From the NCBI RefSeq assembly GCF_043641665.1, contig NC_092198.1:4872501-4936500 (forward strand): a stretch of 64,000 bases of DNA, given 5' to 3'. The position numbers and the translations under genes were made by a program. Positions 9,727 to 21,650 of the stretch are shown in pieces. This DNA comes from Enoplosus armatus. Taxonomy: Eukaryota > Chordata > Actinopteri > Centrarchiformes > Enoplosidae. Every line of letters begins with the position of its first letter. Within the stretch, counting starts at the first letter, position 1. A model generated the notes under the pieces. That model was not told the DNA's origin and did no database searches. It saw only the letters and a program-made list of their open reading frames with translations.

Positions 9727-9729
9727 TAC

Positions 9730-10595
9730 ATCCTGTTTGCATAAAACACAAAGATACAAAATGATACACCAATTGCGGGTGTGTGCGCAAGTGTTTTAAA
9801 AATCTCCAAAAGCTTTTCAAATGGATAATTTTATAAGACTGAAATAAGTTGAAATACAAAGCACATATCTATGAACGTTCTCCTTGGAAATTAACCAAAA
9901 AGGCCAGAGCCAAAAGGATCCTCCTATTAGAAACACCTCTCAGTAGGAGGCAACACCTGTCCAAAACACTTACAAAAAAAATAAAGATCATAACCTTCAT
10001 GAAGGTTGGGTATATTGCAGGAGTGGCTGCATTAGAAGTCATTAATTGTAGTTATGTGTACTGAAAATGCTGGCATAAAATGAGCAATTACAGTTTTAGA
10101 AATGACCAACAGAGGTCAACAGGCACATGCAGAGAGGTACTGGTGGACGCAAATGGCTAAAAAAACATAAATAAAAGGAGGAGGAAAAAACTGAAGAAAA
10201 TTTGTTTGGTTTGGTTGTAAAATGTAAGTTACAATTAAGAGTAAAGCTTGCTATATATCTGTCTTGCTATATCTGATGTTGACATAAGTTCTGGTAGTTA
10301 AATCTGCAGTTATGTCTTACGTGTTGGACACTAACAGTGATAGAAAATTATAAGTCCAAGATCTATAATGCATTTAGTCATTTAATTTCTATATATTAAA
10401 TAAATAGCCTTATAGTATGCACTATCCAAGTTGTTTTTTATAGTCAAACTGACAGAGACTGACAGAGGCTTCAGTGAGAGGGACACAAGACGGCCACCGC
10501 TTACCAAGATTTGGATTTGGATGCGTTGGATTCTTTTTAAGGTTTAATAACTATAAGGGGTCCCTAACTGAGCTAAGCAGCAAATATATTATAAA
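9730..10595. other. intergenic, nothing recognised
   Basis: AT-rich sequence without convincing frames or repeats. The short open frames here have no recognisable domain. Confidence 0.35.
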
Positions 10596-10599
10596 ACAT

Positions 10600-11095
10600 T
10601 TTTGTTTCAAACTGCTACATTTGTTTTAACTTGTGGTCTTTTTACCTTTATTCGTGAAGCCCGTACTACCTGTGGAAGGACTTATTACTGTGACAGAGAT
10701 ACACTCATTAACGTCGGAAAAGGAAGCGCAGGGACTGGATTGAGTGCAGTGGACCTTGAGATGATCACTGCCCATGGCATCTTACGATCATCCAACCAGA
10801 TCAGCCGGACCACCGCTGCAGCCGGGAGAGCAAGCTTGGACCTGCGGCTATTCTACTACCCAGTGGATAAAACGGATGAAAGGAGACTCAAGCTAAATCA
10901 GAGACTGCTGTGCTCACATCTTTATAGATACCTGGCTTCATCACAACATCCCGAATCAAGCTATTTCACTCGATGGGCGGACAGTTTTCCGCGCCGTCAG
11001 AACACAAGATTCCGGTAAGATGAGGGGAGGCGGACTCTGTGTTTACATCAATGATACTTGGTGCTCAAACATAATCAAAAAGTGGATGGACAATG
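10600..11095 (+). pseudogene. LINE endonuclease-region relic
   Basis: A 138-codon open stretch (10602-11018) has no recognisable fold itself. Towards its end, in a shifted frame at about 10965-11072, the translation reads DGRTVFRAVRTQDSGKMRGG and then GLCVYINDTWCSN. That is the GGGLAVLVN-type segment of LINE APE endonucleases. The piece is therefore a decayed 5' part of a non-LTR retrotransposon, broken by frameshift and followed by another repeat tail. Confidence 0.65.
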
Positions 11096-11117
11096 TTCCC
11101 CCGACTTTTTTAATATT

Positions 11118-11190
11118 AATAATAAATAATACATTTTATTTATAGAGCGCTTTACATGGTACTCAAAGACACTTTACATAAGTTAAAAAG
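11118..11190 (-). mobile_element. LINE 3'-tail fragment
   Basis: Positions 11118-11190 contain TTTATAGAGCGCTTTACATG, then GTACTCAAAGACACTTTACA. This is the complement of the common fish LINE 3' end also seen at about 59810-59868 (GTGTCTTTGAGTACC and AAAGCGCTATATAAATAAAA). It is the tail of the reverse-transcriptase relic that follows on the minus strand. Confidence 0.65.
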
Positions 11191-11250
11191 GTGATAAAAG
11201 CAACATATTAAAGGGGGAAAAGGAGTGTGGTGGGGGAGCAGATCAGTGAG

Positions 11251-11541
11251 CTAGGAGAGGGCCTGGTTATGGAGGGCTTTGTGAGTGAGGAGAAGGACTT
11301 TGAATTGGATCCGTTGTTGGACAGGGAGCCAGTGGAGGTTGTGGAGGACAGGGGTGATGTGGTCGCGGGAGCGGGAGTGGGTAAGCAGGCGACCAGCAGA
11401 GTTCTGAATATACTGGAGTTTATTTAGGACTTTGGATGATGTGTCATAAAGGATGCTGTTGCAGAAGTCAATTCTGGATGTGATGAATGCATGAATCAAA
11501 GTTTCAGCGGCCAAGAAGTTTACGGACGACACCACCGTCAT
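11251..11541 (-). pseudogene. LINE reverse-transcriptase C-terminal relic
   Basis: The minus-strand frame reads LIHAFITSRIDFCNSILYD, LQYIQNSAGRLLTHSRSRDH and ITPVLHNLHWLPVQQRIQFK. These are hallmarks of the C-terminal region of L2/Rex1-type LINE polymerases. The frame stops at both ends without the catalytic motifs, so it is a 5'-truncated copy. It sits nested between plus-strand fragments of another LINE. Confidence 0.75.
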
Positions 11542-11820
11542 CGGTGGTCATGGCCGTCTCACATCTCTACCCTGGTTGAGAGCACATTTGCATGTGCACG
11601 GCCGGTGGGTGAAAACGGCCCAGAACACCTATTTAGCATCAGTGATATTGGTGAGATGAGGTGTCTGCATAGAGCCCGAAGGATACTAAGAGACTATACC
11701 CACCCCTGCCACAGCCTCTTCACCCTGCCGGGATTGTAGCAAGGCACGACCACAGCGTAGCCAACCTGACAGACACAGGAGGTGACTGAGAAAGAAGAGG
11801 GACTTTTTTGACAAGAATGG
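11500..11820 (+). pseudogene. second LINE relic, plus strand
   Basis: At about 11506-11560 the plus strand reads AKKFTDDTTVIGGHGRL, a reverse-transcriptase motif C (xxDD) segment. At about 11640-11740 it reads MRCLHRARRILRDYTHPCHS and then LFTLPGL, a typical LINE C-terminus. Much of the intervening protein is missing, so this is a collapsed copy. Together with the endonuclease relic at 10.6-11.1 kb it may be one element interrupted by the minus-strand LINE. Confidence 0.6.
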
Positions 11821-11829
11821 ACCAGTTAA

Positions 11830-12325
11830 AAATATGCTTAGGGTCATGTTTATATGAGTGTAGCGAAGTGAAACACCAGCTGTTACGCAGGCTATGTAGA
11901 CAGCTCTATTGATTAAAACAGGAGCGTATCTGTTTCGTCAGATGAGCATGAGACGGACAGCTGAAAACCACGGCTGAAACTCCTCCTGGGTAGACAAGCT
12001 GTGAGACTTTACAGCAATGGCTCCAGAGCTAAGATATTACCATGAGATGTTGTTTTTGTGTGACTTCTGTGGCAATAATTTTGATGTGTTGTGGATAAAA
12101 AAACTGTGTTAATCCTTTTAGGCCTGTGTCCCAAATTGTACCCCTTTTACTATAATGAGTAAATGGCTTACTTTATCAGACAACACTATGTTTCTAAACC
12201 AGGTTTAACTGAGTTATTCCCTTAGGTCTGATTAGGTCAACATCCAAAATCAGACACTTTTTGCAGTCTACAAATGATTAATAACAGCACAAATGCTTCT
12301 TCTACATAATGTTTGTTGTGTTGCT
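11830..12325. other. intergenic, nothing recognised
   Basis: No frame, RNA gene or known repeat is evident in this stretch. Confidence 0.35.
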
Positions 12326-12329
12326 ATGT

Positions 12330-12870
12330 TTGATTGTGTACGCAGGGTAGCAGGACACACAGGGAATAGGACCCAAATTCAGACACTGAGGCAGAGCTGA
12401 ATGAAGGTAAAAGGTTTATTATAAAAACCAGGGGGACAAAGACTTGCAGGATGGTGAGGCAGGCAAGGGTCAAAACTGGGAAAGCAGTCTAAAAAGGCGA
12501 ACAAAACCATCAGGGAGCAGGAAAGTATCAAAGTCCAATAAACAATCCAAAAGTCCAAAAAGTAAGGGGGAACACTGGGAAAACAAAGAGCCAAGGCAAG
12601 TAACATACAACTATAATATACAATAAACTGGCACTGGAGAGAGGGACGCACACAGACTAAATACAGAGGCAAAGTGGGGATAATGAGGGGCAGATGAAAC
12701 TGATCAGGCCTGGTGCAGACAATCACACAGGCGGGACACACACAAAGGCAGGAAGTGAAGTAGACAGAAATGAGAGGAGAGGTAAGTCAAAAAATAAAAC
12801 AGGAAACATGAAACACAAATGACCAAATGAACCAAACACACAATCCAGGAAGCACACTGTGACAGTAACC
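12330..12870. repeat. probable interspersed repeat (non-autonomous element)
   Basis: The block contains GGACCCAAATTCAGACACTG, then a purine-rich interior and a CACTGTGACAGTAACCACC end. It parallels the organisation of 7906-8350. Open frames across it have low-complexity, non-protein-like composition. Confidence 0.5.
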
Positions 12871-12879
12871 ACCAATGGA

Positions 12880-13680
12880 GGTGGTGCACGAGGCTTGAGG
12901 CATCTCTGTATTTGGATATTCATGCGTTCTGATATTCCCAGTGTGCTGTTTTGAAAGGATAGGTTCATATGTTTTCAAGTTGTCTTAAAACCATACTATT
13001 ATTCTCCAATAAGATATAAAAATATTTACTGGTCCCTCACTTTTGAAGATACCAACTTGATTTGACTAACTAAGACACATAACCTACAGCTGAAATTTAG
13101 AGTGCATTTGTGCCCTTTTTTTGTTGGTGTGTGTGTTTCTTTTTTTGACCCCCACCACTTACAGTGTAGTTGCTCTATGTAGAAACCATCTCACAGACAG
13201 TGCAGAGATGAGGAATGATTACAGCAACCAATAACTGTTTCGAAATACATTTGGGTATTTGATTTTGAAAATAAATTGTGGAGGTGTGGAAGGGATATTT
13301 TATGTTTTTCTGTTGGCCAGTACAAAGTCAAGCATAATGGCTTCAGGGAAACACGTCTAGTGAAATAATGACATTGTCTTACCTGATTCCCTGTCAGAAC
13401 ATATACATATACCCTGAATACCCTGCCTGAGTAATTTAGGCTGGTGAAATAAACTCCTTTTGTAAAATAGCTTTACAAAACGTTCTTTTACACTACATTG
13501 CATTATAACTTTAGTAGATTACAATTTTATCTGTTATCTGTTGCGTTATTGTTTTGTAAATAATGCCAAATAATGTTTTTATTTTACTAAGTATTGTTAA
13601 ATAAGAAATACCAGTGTATATACAGTAAATTTGCTCAGACAGTGAACAGTATATATTATAGTGGTTTGATCATTCAAATC
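12880..13680. other. intergenic downstream of TAAR copy 3
   Basis: AT-rich sequence without recognisable features. No strong AATAAA is seen directly after the copy 3 stop. The nearest AATAAA-like signal on the minus strand lies around 13576-13584. Confidence 0.35.
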
Positions 13681-13686
13681 AACAAG

Positions 13687-14688
13687 TCAAAGGAGTTTTG
13701 TGTTAGCGAAATCACCTTGAAATATTTTTCCAGATATTATCATTCTGAAAGCCGACCTGAACCAGCTGTAAAAGAAAGCATAAATGAATGGATTGAGCAT
13801 TGAATTTGACAATGTAAACCAGTTAAGTGTTTCAATCACAGCAATTGGTGTTGCACTATATGTTAAAGGCTGAAAGATGATACAAAGAAAGTAAGGAGTC
13901 CAACATAGGAGAAAAACTCCCATAACGATAGCCAGAGTTTTTGTGGCCTTTCTTTCCGTCTTACTGACAGCTGCTCCAGACTTTGTGCTCTGACAGGTTG
14001 CGTTCTGGATGCTGTTTGCCTGTCTCTGTGCAACAAGGAAAATCTTCAGGTAGATACAGAGCATTATGATGACTGGGATATAAAAGGAGAAAATACATGC
14101 CAGAGTGGTCGATATAAGAGCATCAATTAAGCAACTTCCTTCACATTTTCCTTGATTAAAACCTGCAATTATGATGCCAATTCCAATCAGAGCAGAAACT
14201 CCCCAACTCACCAGGATCATGATCCCAATAACACGATTATTTATTTTACTTTTATAAGCGAGAGGCTGACACACCGCATAATATCTGTCTATAGAAATAC
14301 AACACAAGTTCAAAATAGAGGCTGTGCTCAGTGTAACATCAAAGCTTCCTCGTACTTTACACATTAAACCTTCATGATACCAACATGAGGTTACAGTGAA
14401 TGCCATGCTGAAAGGAAAGACTAAAACTCCAACAAGCAGGTCAGCCACAGCCAGAGACAGGATGAGGTAGTTAGTAGGGATGTGGAGCTGTTTGAAGTAA
14501 ATGATGGAGATTATTACAAGAAGGTTTCCACATATTGTGGCAACAGATAATAAGCCAAGGAAAATATATAATAACACACATATTATAGAAGGGTTGCTTG
14601 TAAATACATAAGTTGTATTATCTGATTCATAGCAGGGATGTGTGTCATAAACGGTGGAAGTCCAGTTGACAGTCACTTCTGGTTCCAT
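13687..14688 (-). CDS. TAAR-type olfactory receptor, copy 3
   Basis: The 333-residue receptor starts MEPEVTVNWTSTVYDTHPCY, with sequons at residues 8 and 24. Asp3.32 lies in GSFD, DRYYAV is intact, TM6 reads CWTP, and TM7 reads [16 protein letters not shown], giving Leu rather than Tyr at 7.43. ECL2 has the paired cysteines CEGSC. The TM1-TM2 half is very close to copy 2 ([20 protein letters not shown]), suggesting these two are sister genes. ATG at 14688 follows a TTGCAG acceptor by 12 nt. A donor ATG|GTATGA at 14852-14853 predicts a 153-bp leader intron (14701-14853). The upstream in-frame TTG at 14718 was rejected because it lies inside the intron. Confidence 0.94.
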   Translation of the reverse strand: MEPEVTVNWTSTVYDTHPCYESDNTTYVFTSNPSIICVLLYIFLGLLSVATICGNLLVIISIIYFKQLHIPTNYLILSLAVADLLVGVLVFPFSMAFTVTSCWYHEGLMCKVRGSFDVTLSTASILNLCCISIDRYYAVCQPLAYKSKINNRVIGIMILVSWGVSALIGIGIIIAGFNQGKCEGSCLIDALISTTLACIFSFYIPVIIMLCIYLKIFLVAQRQANSIQNATCQSTKSGAAVSKTERKATKTLAIVMGVFLLCWTPYFLCIIFQPLTYSATPIAVIETLNWFTLSNSMLNPFIYAFFYSWFRSAFRMIISGKIFQGDFANTKLL

Positions 14689-14954
14689 GCCTCTAGATTC
14701 CTGCAATCCAATTTTCAAATATTAACCAATTACAATTATATTAACCATTACAATTTTTACTTCAGCATATGTAACCACAACAACAATGTTCTTAAGGAAC
14801 AAAGACATTAAGTTAAAATAACTTGTAGACTTGTAGTTTATTAAGTTTCATACCATATGCCTCAAGCTAGCCGACACATCAGTGTTCATGTGTGTCTGTA
14901 TCCACTGTGCCACTGTGCAGAACCTTTACGCTTGATGGTTACATAATCAGCTCC

Positions 14955-15000
14955 CACCTAATTACCATAATTAATTCAAAGGTCTGTTGTCCAATTAGAT
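14955..15000 (-). promoter_or_regulatory. promoter module of TAAR copy 3
   Basis: On the gene strand ATCTAATTGGAC (inverted CCAAT) is followed by TTGAATTAATTATGGTAATT, a near-exact match to the shared element. It lies about 100 bp upstream of the predicted leader-exon donor. Confidence 0.65.
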
Positions 15001-15004
15001 ACAC

Positions 15005-16865
15005 AACATTCAAGTTTGCATGTGATATGAGTAGTAAGAAACTAACAGTGTGCGTGTTTCAAAGTAACTTTTTATCTTTTCTTTACTAGAAAGCTAATAT
15101 AAGATATACTGCACTGCATACAGATGCAATGCAAAGCACTACTAAGCTCTCATTTCTCTTCATATCACACCTTACTTATAGATCCACTTTATTATAAACA
15201 TTAAAACCAGCAGTGTTACTCGTGCTTGTGCTAGTGAGCCATAACTATTCCATAAGCATCTTTCAATTGTAAAAGATACAAGCCATCTCAAATCCCAAAT
15301 CAAATTCCGTTCAATATTTCATCAGCGCCTTCTCACCATAACATTCTCCACTCCCAAAGCGCAGAGGAGAGGTTGCTGTATACTACTGACACTCGTGGTC
15401 AGTTTCAGAAATAATCTCTGTCCATACTACACGCATGAAAGGGCATATCACACATCGTGACCATGGGCTTGCGCAAAAAGTAAGACCAGAGATTTCTTTG
15501 CTTGGAACGACCATGAGGTGGAACTGTTACTGAAAGTAACACGACGAGTATAAGGCGGTCAACATGGCAAAAAAACATTGTTTGGGAGTCGTCATGAAGC
15601 AAATATGACGACGTAGTAGAGCAGTACTGAGAGCATTATCCATCGCCGGAGGAAGCCATGGCAATGGGAAAAGAGTACCCACACAAGACGGATGAAATCA
15701 CAAAGGATATGTAGGCCTAGCTATAATGTTTTGGCTTGTGCCAAATCCATTATAACTCGTTCAGCTATAATGGATGATAATGTGTGCACTTGACTGCGAT
15801 CTGTGCTGGGTTCACTCATTGTCTTACACAGTATGTAAGAGTTTGACACATGGAATAGCAGCTTGTTTTGTATTTCTAAAATGTATGTAATTTTAAATAT
15901 TATAGCGTCCTGGGGGGGCATGTAGGGACAGCCTCCTGGTTTCCTGCAATGTTAATGAAGTTAGTGTGTTCAACAGTGTACTGTGCTATGTTCCCGTAGT
16001 TTCACATGCATTTATTACTAGCAGAGGTGTTACACCATGAGTGTGGTTAGGCGCACTATCTGTGACATTCCTTCTCGTGTGAGTGTACAGTGATTTTGTG
16101 CTTGTTGCTTTTAAAAGAGTCTGTTCAAAAAAAGAGAAAATTGCCTTGCTGATTTCATCATGAGTGAACCACAGTTCGCCACAATATAAAGATTTAATGC
16201 TGCGTTTACAAGAACTACTTATGTAACAGTACAAGAAAATAATTTGCTGTTTGTCTAGTTAGGGGTTAAAAGACAAAGTGGGTCAGTCATTACAAACTAC
16301 TTTTGTGTGGACAATATTTGTTAAAACCCACAGAAATATATATATATAAAAAAGATCAATTATAGTGCCAAAGTTTCCAAAGATACCAAATATTTCAGGA
16401 TGAATTTTATGGAAAGATTACAAAAATGTGTACAAGACACACAGAATATTTCATATTCATATTTGACATGATGGTATAAATGTTTGCCTGAGGAGTTATC
16501 TTACATTTACTCACCTTTACAAATATATATTGTCAAGTTCTGCAGTAGCTCTACAGTACTGTGTAAATGTATATTGCATAAATATTTTGCAAAAATCCCA
16601 AACATTTGGCATTATATACTATACTATATACATCATTGTTAATAGTTGATCAAACATATTGTGACGTGTTTTTCACTTTGCAATGAAGATTTTATTGTTC
16701 ATAAAAACTTATAAAACTCTAATAATCTGAAGTTGAGCACAGTGTAAAGTACAGTAGCAGTAGAAATATACATGTATGACAGAAAGCAAAGACCTTTATT
16801 ATGCCAACCTTTATCATTACATATAATCATTGACAAGTTTATATTCAAATTCAGCTTTCGAAACA
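15005..16865. other. intergenic between copies 3 and 4
   Basis: I see no gene. The minus-strand AATAAAG at about 16793-16800 is the likely poly(A) signal of copy 4. The rest is unique-looking AT-rich sequence. Confidence 0.4.
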
Positions 16866-16870
16866 AGAAG

Positions 16871-17869
16871 TCAAAAGAGCCTTGTGTTAGCAAAATCACC
16901 TTGAAACAGTTTTCCAGAAATGATCATTCTGAAAGCCGATCTGAACCAGCTGTAAAAGAAAGCATAAATAAAAGGATTGAGCATTGAATTTGACAGTGCA
17001 AGCCAATTGAGTGTTTCAAACACAGGTACTGACACAGAATCATAACTAAAAGAAAGAAATGTCATACAAAGAAAGAAAGGAGTCCAACAGATCAGAAAAA
17101 CTCCCATAATGATAGCCAACGTTGTTGTGGCCTTTCTCTCCGTCTTACTGACAGCTGCTCCAGACTTTGTGCTCTGACAGGTTGTGTTCTGGATGCTGCG
17201 TGCCTGTCTCTGCGCAACAAGGAAAATCTTCAGGTAGATAGAGAGCATTACGATCACTGGGAGGTAAAATGACAAAATAAGACCCATAATGTTTGCTAAT
17301 AGAACATTATTTGAACAGTTTTCTTCACATGTATCTTGGTTTAATCCTGACATTATGACACCAAGTCCAATTAGAGCAGAAACACTCCAGCTCACCAGGA
17401 TCATGATCACAACAACATGATCATTTATTTTAGTTCTGTATGTCAGCGGCTGACACACTGCATGATATCTGTCAATGGAAATACAACACAAGTTCAGGAT
17501 AGAGCACATGCACAGTGATATGTCAAAGCTGTCTCGTACTTTGCAAAATAGGCTTTCATTCCAACATGAACTTACAGAGAATGCCATGCTGAAAGGAAAG
17601 ATTAAAACCCCAACAAGCAGGTCAGCCACAGCCAGAGAGAGAATAAGGTAGTTAGTAGGAGTGTGGAGCTGTTTGAAGTAAATGATCGAGATTATTACAA
17701 GAAGGTTTCCACATATGGTGACTGCAGATAAAGAGCCAAGTACAACAAATAATAAAACACAGAGAGAAGAAGTACTGCTTAGCAATATATAAGACGTATT
17801 ACCTAATTCATAGCAAGAATGTATGTCATTAACAACATGGGTTATGTTGAAGATGGACTCTGGTTCCAT
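16871..17869 (-). CDS. TAAR-type olfactory receptor, copy 4 (DRYH variant)
   Basis: The 332-residue receptor starts MEPESIFNITHVVNDIHSCY, with sequons at residues 8 and 24. Asp3.32 is present in DSFD. The TM3 end reads DRYHAV, His replacing the second Tyr of the usual DRYYAV, while DRY itself is intact. TM6 has CWTP; TM7 has [16 protein letters not shown] with Leu7.43. ECL2 Cys residues lie in CEENC. The helix 8 region reads [15 protein letters not shown], slightly different from the cluster norm. ATG at 17869 lies 12 nt after a TTGCAG-type acceptor. A donor AG|GTATTAT at 18006-18007 predicts a 126-bp leader intron. The frame remains open upstream through the intron to 17917, which was rejected. 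Confidence 0.94.
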   Translation of the reverse strand: MEPESIFNITHVVNDIHSCYELGNTSYILLSSTSSLCVLLFVVLGSLSAVTICGNLLVIISIIYFKQLHTPTNYLILSLAVADLLVGVLIFPFSMAFSVSSCWNESLFCKVRDSFDISLCMCSILNLCCISIDRYHAVCQPLTYRTKINDHVVVIMILVSWSVSALIGLGVIMSGLNQDTCEENCSNNVLLANIMGLILSFYLPVIVMLSIYLKIFLVAQRQARSIQNTTCQSTKSGAAVSKTERKATTTLAIIMGVFLICWTPFFLCMTFLSFSYDSVSVPVFETLNWLALSNSMLNPFIYAFFYSWFRSAFRMIISGKLFQGDFANTRLF

Positions 17870-18079
17870 GCTTCTGGGCTCCTGCAAGTTATCAATAATA
17901 CTGAGAATGTGTTTCAAGCATTTAAGAAATTCTTCATTACAAGCTACAAGCTTTCTAGGATAAGAAGCACAACTTTCAGTTCATCTCCATTAGATTTCAT
18001 ATAATACCTATATAGTTGCACAGTGTTTGATGGGTCACTGTGCAGAACCCGTGGATTTGCCTGACTGGTTATCAAGTTC

Positions 18080-18102
18080 TATCTCATTACCATAATTAAT
18101 AT
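18080..18102 (-). promoter_or_regulatory. promoter element of TAAR copy 4
   Basis: ATTAATTATGGTAATGAG on the gene strand is a perfect form of the shared element, followed by the usual GATAGAACTTGATAACC. No CCAAT box is seen at the usual distance upstream, unlike most other copies. Confidence 0.6.
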
Positions 18103-18109
18103 TGATGTT

Positions 18110-19500
18110 ATGAAAAGTTAACTCCTAATTTTCCACACCAGAAGAAGTCACAGGAGGAACCACTCAACCTGTGAAGAAGACTATGTAATGTCTTATTTGG
18201 CACCAAATTAGAGGGGTGGAAAAACAGAATTGGTCCTCGGGTTTATCTTGGCTTACTGGAGACTAAAGGTTTGAAGTGGAAAAGCCTAACTTACAAACTT
18301 TGTTAGAGGGTTTGAAAGCGTTTATACATGCTGGCAATGATGATTTTTTTGTAGAAGCCATTCATCAGAATCAGAAATACCATTCATTCAATGTTAGCAG
18401 ATGCGTTGACACATTCACATAGACCCTCAATACTGTGCCTGTCTGAGTAGGGTTCATGATTACTGAAAGAAATTTAGTTTTTCCATGAATATCTAACTTT
18501 CGAGTGACAAATGCAGTGCAGAGGAAAAGGCAAGAAAAGAGAACAGTCAGTCAACGCTACAGACGAGACTTGCTTCAGCAAAATAATCTTTTTTGACCTT
18601 GTGACAATGGAAAAAAAACAAAACAAGGATGAAACAGTCCTTTAAATGGAAAATTGGGGGGTAGAGCAGAGGCAGAGCAGGAGACCTCAGGCAGGCAACC
18701 GGGAGGCAAAGCAGCTCTGGACGACAGCCTGGATGCTGCCGATGCAGACAGAGCCAGTCAGGAGGAAGACCAAACAGGCTGTGCCACTCTGGAAGCCAGC
18801 GACAAGGCTGGAGTCAGGAAAAGCAGCTGGCACCAGAAGACTTGGCAATGGCAGAGCAGGCTGCTGGATAAGCATCCGGCATTGGGAGTGCAGGGCCAGA
18901 GACCAGTGGCTTGAGTGCAGAGCAGGAGGCCGGTGACCGCTGCGAGAAGCCAGGGAAGCAGGAGACTGCTGCAGCTCAGAAACAGCTGATTGTTGCAGCA
19001 CAGGAACAGGAGACGGGCAGTTGTACATTCATTATAATATGAAAATATGATTACACTTGGGTTTGGATGTCTCTAGCAATCCAGGAAACAGTATTTCACA
19101 ATGTGTGACACAAAACTAATGCTATGAAAAACAAATTGGGTTAATTTTGGGTTAATAGTAGTTTTCTGTGAAGCGTAAGTTAGTCTCTCACCAGACCACC
19201 ATTCTTGCTCACAGGTAATGAGAAAGATCTAAGTTTTCTGAATTTCTGTTACTATAATGTAATGTATGATGGATAATGGGATGAGCTCTACTCTAGCTGA
19301 CACAGTTAGATCCCGCGTAACCCCTGTTCAGGCGGTACTGGAACAGGTCTCTGTTTAAAGGGTCCAAGTTCACAGCCCTACCGGTATCACCAGGTTAGGG
19401 TGGCTGAAAACTATTCAAGTTGGTGGCGAGGAGACACACCTAGCTGCTCACTGCCTTCATCCGAACGTCCACCCTGCTTACTCCGGTGTTGCACCAGGCT
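18110..19500. other. intergenic with GC-rich low-complexity segment
   Basis: From about 18640 to 19025 the sequence is GC-rich and purine-biased, with many CAGCAGG/GAGCAGG and GGCAGAGCAG phrases. Frames are open on both strands, but their translations (rich in Gln, Arg, Gly and Ser) look like repeat DNA rather than protein. No homologue is recognised. The remaining sequence shows nothing. Confidence 0.4.
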
Positions 19501-20722
19501 GAGTAGCCCTGTGCCTGATACTGCCACCACATTATACCTTTAAGACCACAGTCCTTAAGACAGGATAAAGCCAATGTCCACAAATTAGGCTTTAATTGCA
19601 GTTTAGGAATTCATTGCAAAAATAGGCAGGGCAAAACATACAACTCAAAAATAAATGTATAACAAATGATTGGAAAAGACTGGTAAAATAGTAACATTTT
19701 GTAATTCTGAGAACATACAAAAACCTGATCAAATGAGTTTATGCTGAACAGTCCAGTGTCCGTTTTGGGAGAGAGGGAGGGAAAGACAGCCAGGCCTTGC
19801 GATCCTTCCTTTATTGCCAAACTGAGGAACTTGTAGAAAACCTTATGATCTTATCCAAAATCCACCAAGTATTTCAAAGTCCACAGTTCATGTTGGCAGA
19901 GTGAGCATAAGAACTCTGATAATCCCAAATTGTAATCCACAACTGGTTGGAAAATGGTTAATCCTCCTGATGCTCGATCTTCTCTATTTTACAGCTATAG
20001 ATTTTTATCAAAGTCCTTTTTGGTGCTCACCAGCTCCGTCTCGTGAAATGAACCAAGTCTGGTAAAATAATCCTCTGAAATGGTCAATCCAGTAAAGTAA
20101 TCCAAACTTGCTCGAAGATTTCCGAGAGACAAAGAACAAGGACCACTCCCGGACTCGATCTTTTATACTATACATCGTCAACAAGATTTACCTAGTTGTT
20201 TCTAGAACATTCTATGTGTATTTGTGTGTTACAGTTACTTTGGCCGATTTGTCCTCCCGGACTTTCCAGCCGTACGAAATCATGTACAGCTCAGCATACA
20301 CTCTTGGTCACAGGTCATGATAAACTCTTGGTCACAGGTCACGATAAACTTGTGATTCTGATCTAATCACTTTCACCCATAAGTTCAACTTCTTGTTTTT
20401 ATACTTTTTATATTATAACTTCAACAATACAATCGGTCAGTAAATCAGTGAACATATAATCACATCAATGAATCATTACAGTTAAGTTTTACTCTTGATA
20501 CAACGACTTGTGCTTAATCATCTCATACACTTGTTTTGTGGTTACATGTTCTGTGTGGACACTATCTTATGCAGTAGGAAATCACCTTGTACCCCCAGTT
20601 ACAGGGCGAGTGTCCCTTAGGCCTTTTCATGGAAAGTCCCAAGAGTTTTTATGTGTGTTTTTATCATAAACAGGCTTTTTGTGCTGTTAGGGTAGGGAGA
20701 GATCTCAACTCACTTGACAACA
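19500..20722 (-). mobile_element. possible LTR of an LTR-type retroelement (decayed or solo)
   Basis: On the minus strand this non-coding block has promoter-to-poly(A) organisation. TATAAAAGATC lies at about 20157-20167 and an AATAAAGG signal at 19808-19815, about 350 nt downstream. A candidate left end begins TGTTGTCAAGTG near 20722. No gag or pol frame flanks it. Ends and target duplication could not be fixed, so the identification is tentative. It could instead be another kind of non-coding transcription unit. Confidence 0.4.
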
Positions 20723-20729
20723 GTCACAC

Positions 20730-21645
20730 ACTAGATTCCAGACAATCATTATGGATGATATAATGTGGTAAGAGCTTCAGATGAGTTCACACTCAAAGGG
20801 TTCCCAATTTGAGACACCCATTCATGCTACTAATAGAACTGTGGTTAGAAACCAATAGAGTGGTACTGGTTGTCAGGAAATGTTCAGCCCTATTTACTTC
20901 ATAGCTATAGTTTTATTTTTAGAGTAGTCAACACGCAGTGCCCATTCAGTCATCCAAAACTCATGACAAATAGTTTGATTAGCATTTTATTTGTATTTAT
21001 TAATTTCTTTAGTTTTGAACCTTTATTCATGTGTGACTTTTTTGTTACATACTCTGAGCTACTTTGTGATAAATGATGGACAAGCACATACCAAATAAAT
21101 ATACATATATGATACAGTTGTTGTAAGCATCATTTCCTCTAAGCATCATTTCTTCTATGCAACAAATTCATAATTCAAGGGGTTACAAGTATTTCATTCT
21201 GCACAATATTTCCTATGAAATCAAGTGTGTTTAAGCCCTTTACATGATTTAGTAAAATGTTGGTTCACTTTAATGCACCTCTTTTTCACTGCATAGAGTA
21301 TTGCTGAAACAGATGCTGTCACATTCAGGCTTTGGAATGCCCTACTTGCCCTACTTCCTTACAATAACTTTCCAAAGTAAACTTTACAGGCAGGATTTTT
21401 GATAAATTTGATAGATTTTGTGTTTTTACAAGTTACAATAAATAATTTCTAGCATTTTTTGTTTGCAAATATTGACAGAATTATAAAAAAAAAAACATAA
21501 TGTTGGATTATAAAAACATATCTGGTGTCAGGTAGAACACAGTATACAGAGGCAAATGGCAGCCTAGATATAACATAGAGAATCTTTATTTTGCAGCCTT
21601 TTCTCAATATTGGTACATCCACAAGCTATTTCAGCACTCCACATA
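20730..21645. other. intergenic downstream of TAAR copy 5
   Basis: AT-rich sequence. A minus-strand AATAAAGATT at about 21580-21589 is the probable poly(A) signal of copy 5. Nothing else is recognised. Confidence 0.4.
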
Positions 21646-21650
21646 TGATG

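Noticed and set aside
10602..11018. 138-codon frame as a gene
   Set aside because: It runs into LINE endonuclease relic sequence in another frame, so it is part of a decayed retrotransposon.
18646..19028. Overlapping open frames on both strands in the GC-rich segment
   Set aside because: Low-complexity, purine-biased DNA keeps all frames open. No domain, start context or splice pattern supports a gene.
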